Shown here piece after piece: positions 23,222 to 33,870 of a stretch of DNA of 64,000 nucleotides (position 1 is its first letter; every line of letters starts with the position of its first letter). Source of the DNA: Scylla paramamosain (taxonomy: Eukaryota; Arthropoda; Malacostraca; Decapoda; Portunidae); contig NC_087172.1 of the NCBI RefSeq assembly GCF_035594125.1, forward strand, positions 20,594,930 through 20,658,929. Reading direction: 5' to 3'. Under the pieces are notes generated by a model that saw nothing but the letters and a program-made list of their open reading frames with translations, was not told the origin of the DNA and ran no database searches. The translations under genes were made by a program, and so were the position numbers.

Positions 23222-23440
23222 AGGTAGTGCAAATGCTTGTATACACAGCTCACAAGCAAGAAGGCCTAGATTTAAGTCCTGGGACTGGCAAGGTAAATGA
23301 AAGGTGAGTCAAGGGGTTGTGACCTTGCTGTTCAGGTGTGTGGTGTGTGCGTGGTCTCAGTCCTGCCCAATGATCTGTCATCATGACCTCTGTGTTCCTT
23401 CCATAACAGAATGGCAGCAAACAGTTATGGATGAATACCA
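23221..23440 (+). repeat. tRNA-derived SINE-like fragment
   Basis: An A-box-like GGTAGTGCAAATGC is followed about 45 bp later by a B-box-like AGATTTAAGTCCTGG preceded by AAGCAAGAAGGCC. This spacing and arrangement is that of a tRNA-related SINE head. The body after it has no clear tail. It lies in the 5' intron of the RAG1-like gene. Confidence 0.45.
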
Positions 23441-23639
23441 CACATACACACAAATGTTAGAGACAAGAAAGAATAAGGAATTATACCAATTATGACACAT
23501 TTTATCTATAGATGAGTGTTATTTAAGGACATTTTACCCTCACTGTCATGTCAGATATACAATCACATTGAAGTGTACCTAACATTACTAGCAGTAATAC
23601 AAAGATTGGAGTGATGAATGGCATATAAATGAAAGCAAT

Positions 23640-23802
23640 GAATGAAAAAAATAAAATAAAAATAAATAAATAAAATAAAAATAAATAAATAAATAAATAA
23701 ATAAAAAATAATAAATAAGATAATAAAATAATAAAATAAATGAGAAAAAAAAAATAAAATAAAATGAATAGGTAAATAAATAAAATACAATGAATAAATA
23801 AG
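23640..23802. repeat. (AAAT)n-type low-complexity block
   Basis: AAAT/AAAAT repeats with few interruptions. Frames through it encode only Ile/Phe/Tyr/Leu runs. Confidence 0.9.
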
Positions 23803-24149
23803 TACCTATATAAGCACATATAAGAATCAGATACAAAAAACCCAGCATTTCTAAGTTCAAAACAATGACAGTATTCAAGAACAGATCATAAACATATATT
23901 TGAATGAGAAAACACACAAACAAAGTAACAAACATACATACATTAACAGGCAATTTAATCTCAACACAATCTAATCTAAAAACAAACAAACAACCAAACA
24001 AATATAAATTAACAGCCTATTTAATCTTGATATTATCTTAACCTAAAAAAAATATGAAAATAACAAGATAGATTTAGGTGGCATACTATCACACTTAAAA
24101 TAAATAAGTTCATTGTATAAATCAAGATACAACAGTAGCACTATCTAAC

Positions 24150-24345
24150 TACAAGTTTAACCAAATTTCTGTAACATGACTGGGAAACGACAGACTCTGA
24201 CCTGACTCACCTGATACAAGTAAACATGTGAAGATATCTACTCACAACAAATTTAGTCAAGTTTCCACACCCTGACTGGGAAATGACAGATTCTCTTAAC
24301 CTACTCACCTAATACACGTGAACACGAGGAGATACTCACCTACAG
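24150..24345. repeat. Tandem duplication covering a splice donor
   Basis: Two copies of about 100 bp share CTGACTGGGAAA-GACAGA and CT(G/A)ACTCACCT-ATACA-GTGAACA-G followed by GATA-CTCAC. On the minus strand this yields several GTGAGT donors (near 24339, 24307, 24245 and 24210) downstream of the untranslated first exon. Confidence 0.65.
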
Positions 24346-24545
24346 CACTAACAGATGGTCTCGATGCGCCGGTCTGGACATGTCCCTCTGTAGATCGTGG
24401 TGTGTGGCGAGTGTTAGTGAGGGGATACCGAGGCAGAGTTGCTGAGAGATGCGTCAAGTGAGAGGGAAACGCGGCGCTGCTCATGGGCCTCCCTTCGTCA
24501 GCCCAATGTTTACTTCGAGTCATAGAAAATGGTAGCCTCTGATTT
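24340..24545 (-). other. Untranslated first exon and promoter region of the RAG1-like gene
   Basis: A CpG-containing stretch on the minus strand ends at the donor GCTGTAG/GTGAGTAT (24340/24339). It would splice to the acceptor at 22050. The start is not defined; no clear TATA box. The assignment is from position and donor quality. Confidence 0.5.
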
Positions 24546-24559
24546 GATTTTAAGGTACA

Positions 24560-25690
24560 CTACGCTAGAATTGAAAACTAAACTAAGCCAGTCAGGGTAG
24601 ATATATTACGTGTATAGAGTCCTGCAACAGCGACATCATATAGTGCCAATATGAGAAGAAAGGAAATTTAACTATGAGTCAGTCAAGAAAAATGTAAACG
24701 TATTTAAATGCACGCTGAGGCCTGCAAAAGTTGGGTCATATGGCACCAGTTAGAGAATAATAAAAAAAAAAAAAAAGAACAAGGCAGTCAGGTAAGATGT
24801 AAACATATTACGTATATTAGGGGATAAAGATTATTCCTCATGAAAGGAGATTGAAGCTTTTAAATTTACATTCATTATAGAAGCGTATAGGTTAAGAGAG
24901 GACCGATAAATTTTTTATTTTTTTTTTGTAAGGAATATAACAAGGATGACATAAGCAAAATTCTCAGGAACAATAATCAGGATAGCACAAGGAATAATGG
25001 GTTCTAACTTGAAAACGTTAGATAAAAAAAAAATGGTTCTTCATTAGAGTGACAGATGAATGGAATAGTCATTACTCAGGCCGTTAGTGCTTAGTCATTA
25101 TAGTTATGGCAGGGCGAAAAAAACAGCCGAGTATTGGCGGGAGAGTGGTATGCGGTGCAGTGTCATGCAGGGTCATTCGCCGCCGGACCAGAGAGCAGCT
25201 ATCAGACCGCCGCTGAGGAGAATTTAGTAGCCGTAAGACCTGCTGTGCGCTCCCTACCTGCTTCTGCCATTGTACCTGCCCTTACGAGTGGTGTGTGGTG
25301 TAGAAACACCACACACCACTCATAAGTGACTGAGCTCGTAGATTGTCCTTGTGTCCTTATATGTACCAAGGATTAGTGCTGTGAGCCTACATTAAATAAA
25401 AACGTGTGACTGTTCCGTTCCGCCCGCCTTTGCCTGCACTGATTAGCCAAGACAAGCTGTGTAGACCAACAAGGCCCCTGGACGCTGGGTCCACGTGATT
25501 GGGTAAGTTGTGAACAGTGTAAATAGCCATAAAGCCTGACAGACAGTGACTGGCCGTGACTAGCGTCAGTAGCTGCTAGAGCGAGAGTCGAACAGGCGTA
25601 TACCCGGTTGAAGGATTAAGGAAGAAGTCGAGGAGGTGGAGAAGATACAAGGGGCACAGGATACGTGGTAATGTTTCGGTTGTGCGCCAC
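24560..25690. other. Intergenic interval, no confident gene
   Basis: AT-rich sequence, then a GC-richer part from 25100. An LTR-like stretch with an AATAAA lies near 25400 and the hairpin at 25286-25321 falls here. A 36-codon frame at 25108-25218 has no supporting feature. Confidence 0.4.
25286..25321. repeat. Perfect 16-bp inverted repeat with 4-nt loop
   Basis: Arms GAGTGGTGTGTGGTGT and ACACCACACACCACTC surround AGAA. No T-run follows on the + strand. Its function is unknown. Confidence 0.85.
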
Positions 25691-26178
25691 CACTGTATCA
25701 GATTTGTTGTCCACCTCCATTTGTTCTGGATTTGATTGTCACCTCTGTTGTAAGTTGATGATGACTGGTACTTGCCCAGTCAACTGATGATGCTTGGTGT
25801 GTTGGTAGCATGGAGGACCGGAGTGAGGCGGTGATTCTGGTAGCTTGGAGGTCGTGGGGTAGTTGGCTGATATAGTTGATATGTGCGACGAGAATTCTTG
25901 ATTTAATAATTGACTGATTGTACACACTGGACTCAAGACGAAATTGTATCGTGATGATTGATTGCTCTCTCTCTCTGAAGTGATAATGATTGATGACTGA
26001 GCAGCGTCTCTCAAGACTGACTGTGACTGAGCGGAACTGAGTGGGAGACCAAGACTGACTGCTCGTGACTGGGTGACTGACTGACTGTGTCTGAACTCCC
26101 GAATGAACTGAATTGGAACTGAACTGAGAGCTCGCTACTATGCGGGCTGTATTTATCTGAGCTAAGTGGATCGCAGAT

Positions 26179-26390
26179 AGTTATCCTTAAGGACTGGAAG
26201 TGGGTGTGAAATTCGCTTGAGATAGAAAAGAAAGATGAACACAGATGTTATTCCCAAGGACTGGAAGTGTGTGTGAAATTCCCTTGAGAGGTGGAGAAAG
26301 GGGACCGAACGCAGGAGTTATCCCTAAGGACTGGAAGTGTGTGTGAAATTCCCTTGGGAGGTGGAGAATGACCAGGAAGGAAGACGCAGG
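26179..26390. repeat. Three-copy tandem repeat of about 75 bp
   Basis: The unit contains GTTAT-CC-AAGGACTGGAAGT, then GTGTGAAATTC, then CTTGAGAGGTGGAGAA. The second and third copies are nearly identical; the first is more diverged. It lies downstream of the gypsy-type remnant and may belong to its 3' region. Confidence 0.8.
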
Positions 26391-27765
26391 TGTCCATGGT
26401 AAACGTGGGACATGAAACAGTGAATATACATATTTATGATAATAGTAATTGTTGAGACTGATACAGATGCCTTCCCCCACGAAAAATGTGTCCTCGCATT
26501 TGGATATAACAATAAGGCAGTAGGATGGGAGGAATTAACAGATGATAATGATATCAGAGGGAGAGTACGGAACGAGAACCTTAATAATAACATACAGACA
26601 TGATAAGATAATGTAATATATGTACAACACATATAAGTAAAGAGAAATATACACATATATACATGATATTGAAATTGGATGATTAAACCTTGGAATGGGA
26701 ACAAAGTTTCAGTCTGTAAGAAGAAGGTGTGTGTGTGGTTAAGCTTGAATCGCTTGAAGGATCTGTTAAATCAGAACTTAATGATACCTGATGTGCACAC
26801 TCATCATCGGATCCGTTGTTCACACGATTCAAATGATCGACAGGGACGATCTTTTCCCCAAAGGTTTTGAGATCTAGAATTTTTACTTTGTGGACATGGA
26901 GAGATTCGATTACACGGTGTGGCCCAAAGAACAATGGATCTAATTTAGAGTTATGATTGTGAACTCTGGCGAAGACTATATCGTCGACTTCAATGGAAGA
27001 ATTTGTCGCTCTACGGTGTTGTTTCCGCATTCCTGAAAGAATTTAGAAGAGGGAGTGATTCATGTTGAGATTATGGGAAATCAAATACGATATGTGATCA
27101 TTCGTGATAGATGGGAGAGAAGACTTGTCATGGCTGTCAGATGCAGATACATTAATGATAGAAGAAGAAGGTAAATCATTCAAGATTACAACTTTCTCAG
27201 AGTAAGGCAAGGCTTCTCCGAGTAGCACACCTTCTTTGAGCTTAACAGGCGTAGATGTGACATTTTTCAGCCCGATTCTGCAGAATCCATTTTCATCGAT
27301 TGTGGTAAGAACGGATTATAACTCAACACCTTTGCATGGAGATTGTTATGCATAACAGAAGATATCAGTGTCTGATACAACAGACTTAACCTTAGCGTTT
27401 ACAACATACTCGTATAAAGCACATTCAGATAGCGTTAACGGATCTGCTAGAAAAATGTGTTTATAAGGAGTTACACCGTGGTCTGACTGGAAAGTTGATT
27501 GAGAATGAGGCTGTGAGACAGGCAAATTAGATGCCATAACACAAGAATCCCGTGTAGATAACATCTAATCGCTAGAAGGAAGAGTTGCAACAAATGTCAC
27601 TACACCAGCAAGAGAGGAAGTATGAGGGAAGAACAGTAGGAATATAAGTATTCCCTTGAGCGATTTCATTGATGGCAGGGAAAAGACTGATGTCATATTT
27701 GCACATGGTGTTGAAGCCTATGAGAAGATCAGCATTGAAAGATACAATATAAAAATAATCACATA

Positions 27766-29064
27766 CGAGGGGACTTCAGAAAGTTCGTAGAAAAGGGCAG
27801 TATGAAAAAATGGTTTACGTTATGATGTTTATTTTTCAACATATGCTCCATTAAAGTCAATACACTTCTGCAAACATTGATACCAGCCTTTAAATCCGTC
27901 TGAATAAAACTGAGGATCATGTGATCTGAACCATGTCAGAGCATCTCTTTTTACATCTTCAACTGATGAAAAATTGGTACCTTTCAATGATCTTTTAAAG
28001 TTTGGAAACAAAAAGAAGTCGGATGGGGCTAAATCGGGGCTGTAAGGGGGATGTCGGATGATTTCTCATCGAAATTCACGTAGCACAGCTCTTGTCTGCC
28101 GAGCGCGGTGAGCAGGTGCATGTCGTGGTGGAAGAGGAAGTGTTGATGCAGCTTTCCAGGGCGTTTTTCTGAAAATTTTTTGGACAGTTCTCAAAACGTA
28201 TTCATAATAAGCAAATGTAATTGTTTTCTTGTTCTCGACGACGTCAACCAGCAAAATACCCTCTGCATCCCAGAAGACAATGGCCATGACCTTTCCTCTA
28301 GAACATTCAGATTTGGCTTTGACTGGTTTACTTCTACCCCGGGGCGGCCACTGCTTTGATTGAATTTTGTTGTCGGGATCGTACTGGTAGAGCCATGTTT
28401 CATTCCCTGTCACAATTCTCTGCAGAAAAGCTTCATAGTTCTCATCCCACTTGTTCAAAATTTCCATTGAAAGATCTGCCCTTGTTTGCTGCTGATCTGG
28501 GCGCAACAACCTAGGGACCCATCAAGCGGAAAGCTTGCTTAGCCCCAAACTCTCCACCAGAATTGTGTGTGTGCAGAACCCACGGAGATGTTGAGTGTGT
28601 CAGCTGCTGATTCACTGGTTATTCGTCTATCCTTTTCAATCATGTCGTGAACAGCATCAATCTTTTTCTCACAAACTGACGTTGCTGGCCTGCCACTGCG
28701 GGGCTCATCTTCAATTTCGTTCCTTCCATTTCTGAACCGACTTATCCATTTGTAGGTTGTTGATTTCTTTGGGGTATTGTCACCATAAACTTGTTTCAGA
28801 GCGTCAATGATTTGCGTATTCTCCCAACCAAGTTTCACCATGAATTTAATGTTTGTCCTGGCCTCGATTTTGGTGGATTCCATGTTGCTTGAATGGTGCC
28901 TGACTTCCAACTGGCGGCGATGCGTTATTACCTGCATTTAAGGGTTCATGTTTGAACACGTTATGATACGTTGGTACAAGAATATTCAGGTGCATTGAAA
29001 TCAAAATCCTTTCATATAATTTTTAGTTATGGACTTTTTCTACGAAATTTTTGAAGCCCCCTCG
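27766..29064 (-). mobile_element. Mariner-family transposon, degenerate, with TA target duplication
   Basis: 1299 bp bounded by TA on each side (27764-27765 and 29065-29066). Inverted ends start CGAGGGG(A/G)CTTCA and continue to TTCGTAGAAAA on both sides. The minus strand carries the transposase in broken frames. 28937-28539 has the HTH and WISRFRNGRNEIEDEPRSGR linker. 28509-28066 has the catalytic region. 28011-27829 has the C-terminal part (TWFRSHDPQFYSDGFKGW). The first catalytic Asp is changed (VTGNETW) and there are frameshifts, so it is inactive. Confidence 0.9.
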
Positions 29065-29508
29065 TATGTCTGGTCCCTGGAGTGATAAAGACAATGATAA
29101 GAGTACTTTCCCATGAGGTAAGATAATTTTCCCAGATATACCATTGAGATTGACATCAGGAGGTAATGTAGTGATGAGATCCTGAGAAGAGGAAGACAGT
29201 TTCCGAAATACATCCATTTTGATAAGGTTAACTGCAGCACCCGTGTCAAAGAAGGCTTTGTGTGATACAGAGTGACATATAACATCTGTGATAATATTGA
29301 ATAAACCAGCATATCGAATGTTAATTGAAGGAAGTGCTGAGTTAGGAGGATGTGTGAAGCATACCTTGTGTTTTGTACGATGTTTAGGTACATAGTAAGG
29401 AGAAGACTTAAGGATAAGCGATATTATGGTGGACTGGTCAGAGAAGGGCACGATGAGTTTTCTGATGATGTTTGTGGAGGCTGAGATTGTGCGTGATAAT
29501 GCCTGCAA
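29023..29508 (-). pseudogene. Retropepsin domain of the gypsy-type remnant, split by mariner
   Basis: The active-site motif FFDTGAAVNLI is intact. The frame is interrupted at 29066 by the mariner; the original frame resumes on the far side near 27763. A frame of about 160 residues upstream of the insertion is otherwise open. Confidence 0.7.
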
Positions 29509-30788
29509 TTTTGTAAAAAGTGATCTACCCTTTTGTGGAAGGAACAGAATGCTTCAGGATTGAAGGAGTGTCTTCCTGAACTATCGAGAATAACCCTACA
29601 CTGTGCAAGAACATGACCTGTCAGCTTGCAACGGTTGCAGGTGACATTTCTAGATCTTGATTTTGATTGAGTGAACTGATAGCGAGATGAAGGAGATGTA
29701 CATCTAATGTAACGTCCACGGGAAGAAGAAGAACAACGGGAAGGTGGGTGATGAGGAGAGGGGGATGAGTCAGGTGAGAAAGTAGCGAGAGCCTGAACAG
29801 GTTTAGAGGTGAGAAGGGGACGCTTATTAGAAATGATTTTGCAGACGTCATAATTATATGTAGTCTGATTTGTGGAATTCGATGTCACTTGCGACCTGGA
29901 AATTGGGAGCATCAAGGAAGGAGGGGAACAAGATATAAGCTATAAGCTTTTTCAACCCATCTGATTGCAGTGAGTCATTTGTAAACCAATTTGAGTCTTG
30001 TAGCTGAGTGATCAATTCTGAGCTCAGAGAGGAAGCAATGTTTTCTGCCTGGTAAGGATTAGTGAGTGAGCGGACGTGCTCTGAGATAGATTTGGAGAGT
30101 TTGAGAAGAGAGTGGGTGGCTCCAAGCTTGGAATGACTCTGGAAGTGATTTCTGAGGTGAGTGGTGAAGTCATCATAGGTGATGAGGGAAGCAAATGTCT
30201 GACTTCACTAACATTCCAGCGAGACTCGAAGGCTCGTGACAGATACATGATTTTAAAATAGAGATTTTTTTCCTTATCAGATGTGGCTGCACGTCGAGTG
30301 CATTCCTCCTCAATTCTTTGAATAAACTGATGAACAGTCTCTGTGCCAGCACCAGAAAAATTAGGGAGGTGATGAGATTCATGTATGAAGGTGATATGAG
30401 GAGTAGCGGTGATTTCAGAAGACATTGTGGCAGGTAATGAAGGAGAGAGTGCAGACTGTGAGCGTGTTTGCATGAGGGACGTGAAGTGTACAGATAATTA
30501 AGGAACAACAGGCACATAAATATAAAAAACACATAATATGATAACACAACACAATATAACACAGAATAAAACACAAAATAATAACACAGCCAACAACAAT
30601 AATAATGAAAGACAGAAGAGAATGATATAAACACTGATAGGCAGACAGACAGACAGACAAACAGACAGTAGGAGACGGATAGACAGACAGAGAGACAGAA
30701 AAATCAGATAAATAGACAGATAGGCACTATTTAAGAACAGAATAAGGAAGAATAAAGGACAAGAATAATCTGGATCGGATTGATATTT

Positions 30789-30809
30789 AAACCTAACCTA
30801 ACCTAACCC
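30789..30809. repeat. Short interstitial telomere-like CCTAA run
   Basis: Three to four CCTAA units, the arthropod telomeric repeat. Too short to imply a telomere. Confidence 0.6.
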
Positions 30810-31519
30810 ATCTTAACTACACCCTTAGGCAGGCTGATATAGAGACTCCTACACTACACATATAGGCAGGGGCGTGCCGGTAAATTATTCAATAATCTCC
30901 CTTAACCCTATACTCATGTATGGGCATGTGTCGAAAACGACCTACCCTAGTTGATTTTTCCCAAATAAAACAAAATTCTAAACAAGAGAGAGTTGTAGGA
31001 AATTATTCTTACTATGTTAATCAGAATTTGATAAAAAAAAAAGACCATGTAAAAAATCTGCAAAAAAATCTATGATATTTTATACTTTTCTTTCGATCGT
31101 TCACGAAGCAATATGATAACAGACAAAAAATTAGTAATCAGTGAGTTCACTGCTAGTGGCCACCTCCTTGCCAGCTATATGTTAAATTTCCCCATGTATT
31201 TTTTTTTTTTGTGTGTGTTTGTGTGTGTTTTGGTATATAATTTTAGTGTAGTTATTATTCTCTTTCCTGCAGTATTTCACATGATCAATGTTTGTGTGTG
31301 TGTTCCACTTTCTCTCCTGCATAATCTTATGATAAAACTATAAAGACATAATGTGAGTGCTAAGTAAGTTCAGCAGCTCAGTTCAATCTCGATACAATTC
31401 ACGAAATTAAAAACTATCAAGAATCACGCTAATTTCAACTGATATACAAGGTGGTCATATGGAACATTTCAGAGACGGGAGGCATAATATTTTTGAAAGG
31501 TGGTAAGTTTTTTTTTTTT

Positions 31520-31522
<3 letters not shown>

Positions 31523-31559
<37 letters not shown>
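31523..31559. repeat. (CT)n microsatellite with T-tract
   Basis: A T run at 31508-31524 followed by CT units. Confidence 0.95.
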
Positions 31560-31561
<2 letters not shown>

Positions 31562-31646
31562 ACACAGTAATCCCACGATTGTCTGTTAGTATGATCTGAG
31601 AGGTTGGGCGAGTGAGTGGCTACATTGGAAGCGATTTCAGGTGGGA

Positions 31647-31660
31647 GTTGCCATGGCAAC
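31647..31660. promoter_or_regulatory. Perfect X-box (RFX-type) palindrome
   Basis: GTTGCCATGGCAAC is an exact 14-bp palindrome and matches the RFX-factor X-box consensus with zero-length spacer symmetry. It lies in a 200-bp non-repetitive island between (CT)n and (GA)n arrays inside the piggyBac interval. Whether it is used is unknown. Confidence 0.5.
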
Positions 31661-31759
31661 GGACTTCCACTCCACAACCTACTCAACCACCTCATTGAGT
31701 TCAAGGTCATGACTGACAAGTTCATCACCAAAGCTCTGTATACATGCTACCCATGAAAC

Positions 31760-31762
<3 letters not shown>

Positions 31763-31835
<73 letters not shown>

Positions 31836-31881
31836 AGGAAGAAGGATCATTGTAACAGACAACAGTAGGATTATGATGACT

Positions 31882-31924
<43 letters not shown>
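31763..31924. repeat. Two (GA)n arrays
   Basis: GA units at about 31763-31832 and 31885-31924 separated by about 50 bp. Confidence 0.95.
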
Positions 31925-31929
<5 letters not shown>

Positions 31930-32938
31930 CGGCCAGTCAGGAGTTAGCCACTCATGACATCACTGCAGTGGGTGGGGGAGGGCCGATGGGGCTAGCTAGC
32001 TACCCTCCTCGAAATAAAAACCTTGCAACTTTTCGTAAATATGCACTACAGCGTGCATATGCTTATGTGACTTGAGTACACTTACTGTGTGTATGATTGC
32101 TTAGTTCTTACAGACACAGCACCTGACTTTATGGAAGACCCTGACGAAAATTTGGCAGATGTGATATGTGATGAACCTGGTCTTGCCATGGAATATGAAA
32201 GTAATGGGGAAGTGGACGATGGCTTAGATTATGAAGAGTGGCTACTATGGAGAAATAGCAAGACATTAGTAATGAGGAGTTTTCAGAACTAGTGGTTGTC
32301 ACCAGGTGGCAGCACAGACACAAACTCTTCTCTCACATACAAGCAATATCAGATATACCTACAATGTTATTCTATTTACATGAAGATGCAATGGCTTATA
32401 TAATATATTTTTCTACATAATCCCTTCTAAGTAGTAACACAAGTGAAATCAAACTCTTTTCATGAACAAATGTATATAAGTTGATTTTCTAGTGAATCGG
32501 CATTTTGATTTATTTGGTCATCTTAAGATTTCCAAATGAATACACTCTTAATTGGAAACGCCTTAATATAGACGACAGTAAACATAAAGGCAACATGTCT
32601 GTGACAGTCAAAAGTCCAAATTACATAAATCTCCCTCCTAGTTTATGGAAACGGTAATTTTAATAAAAAAAATTGGCAACTCGAGTGTTCTGGCGATAGT
32701 AATGCTGTATCTCTAACCAAAACAAACACCTCACTCGGCCGCGCTGGTTGAACTTAAGAAACAAGTTGGTGGACAAGAAGTTGAATGTTGGTGCGGTGCC
32801 CATCTCCACTACGCCCTAAGCAATGGATTACGGTAGCTGGACACTACAGCAGCAGCAGGATCGCCTGAGAGATGTTTGTTTTGGTTCTTGATTACTTTGC
32901 CTTGTCGCTCGCTTCGTGAGAGGGATGCTAAAATCCCC

Positions 32939-32940
<2 letters not shown>

Positions 32941-32971
<31 letters not shown>
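32941..32971. repeat. A-tract
   Basis: About 31 consecutive A. It may mark an eroded retroposed tail, but no body is recognised upstream. Confidence 0.8.
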
Positions 32972-32974
<3 letters not shown>

Positions 32975-33334
32975 AGAGCCATACATCACGATGTTACTGA
33001 GTAGGTTGTGTCATACTATACAGTACAATGTGATTTTTTATATTTTTTTCATTGTCCAAATCAATAGTTTTTATGCTTGTAATATGCTTTATATAAGATA
33101 ATGCCAGCAGTTTACTCGATAATCACACAAAAAAATAATTAATTTGACCACATTCTCTCAATATTATCCATACCAGATATTGAAAAGTCGATACATCATT
33201 TCAATAGTATCATGATGATCAATGTTCTATGCATCTTTACGCACCTGGGATTTACTAAAACAATATTTTAGCTCTCTTTCCTACAGTTAGATGAGCAGCA
33301 AGGACATCTAGCGGTTTAGTTCCGAAAACTCCCC

Positions 33335-33870
33335 ATTATACCTTCAATTTCCTGACTAGTATGGTGCACAATATTGGAAATCCTATCAGATGTTATGAAC
33401 AAGTCCCATGCCATTTCTTCTGAATTTACTGACTTCGCATCTCTTATGAAACATTCTATAACACTGGATATGTTCACAGTTGGTTTACCTTCCATACTAT
33501 TGCCCTATGTTGTGGATTTCTTTGCATATGAGATTTTATATTCCTGTAGCTCGCCTGATAATATATAATTATCATATTTACTTTCATCTAAACTGGTCAA
33601 TGAATTACCTAACCTGTTTCTTACTAATTAATGTCTTGTTATTTCTCTGTGGGAGCCACTCTTCATAATTATTATGAAAAATAGTTCCTGTGGAGAAATG
33701 GCAAAACATTAGTAAGAAATAGGTTAGTTAATTCACTGACCAGTTGTTTAGAGATGCAAGGATAGTAAATTCAGGATAGTAAATTCATATCAGACGCTAT
33801 GCACTTGTGCATAGCGTCTGATATGACTTCCAATATTATGCGCCATACTAATCAGAAAATTGAAGATATA
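33335..33870. repeat. Inverted duplication inside the piggyBac remnant, with perfect palindrome
   Basis: The segment 33335-33415 recurs in reverse complement at about 33803-33870; shared blocks include TTCCAATATT, CCATACTA-TCAG and AAATTGAAG. Within it, 33787-33805 and 33808-33826 form a perfect 19-bp palindrome with a TT centre. Just before it is a direct repeat of GGATAGTAAATTCA. The stretch at 33683-33712 also repeats 32243-32275 (TGGAGAAATAGCAAGACATT type), so this part has been rearranged more than once. Confidence 0.75.

Larger units (their letters stand above)
22050..24339 (-). other. 5' UTR intron of the RAG1-like gene
   Basis: About 2.3 kb between the untranslated first exon and the main coding exon. 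It contains a (CA)n array, a SINE-like segment and an (AAAT)n block. No coding exon is evident. Confidence 0.5.
26683..30473 (-). mobile_element. Ty3/gypsy-type LTR retrotransposon remnant, pol core deleted
   Basis: Minus-strand pieces in element order. A gag-like frame lies at 30473-30024. A CCHC knuckle (CNRCKLTGHVLAQC) frame lies at 29915-29424. A retropepsin frame with the DTGAAVNLI motif lies at 29508-29067 and continues in frame beyond the mariner from 27763. An integrase C-terminal segment (KLDPLFFGPHRVIES context) lies at 27030-26683. Reverse transcriptase, RNase H and the integrase core are missing between about 27240 and 27030, so the copy is dead. LTRs were not delimited. Confidence 0.75.

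Noticed and set aside
30789..30809. Telomere or telomere-fusion site
   Set aside because: Only three to four CCTAA units inside mobile-element sequence; too short.
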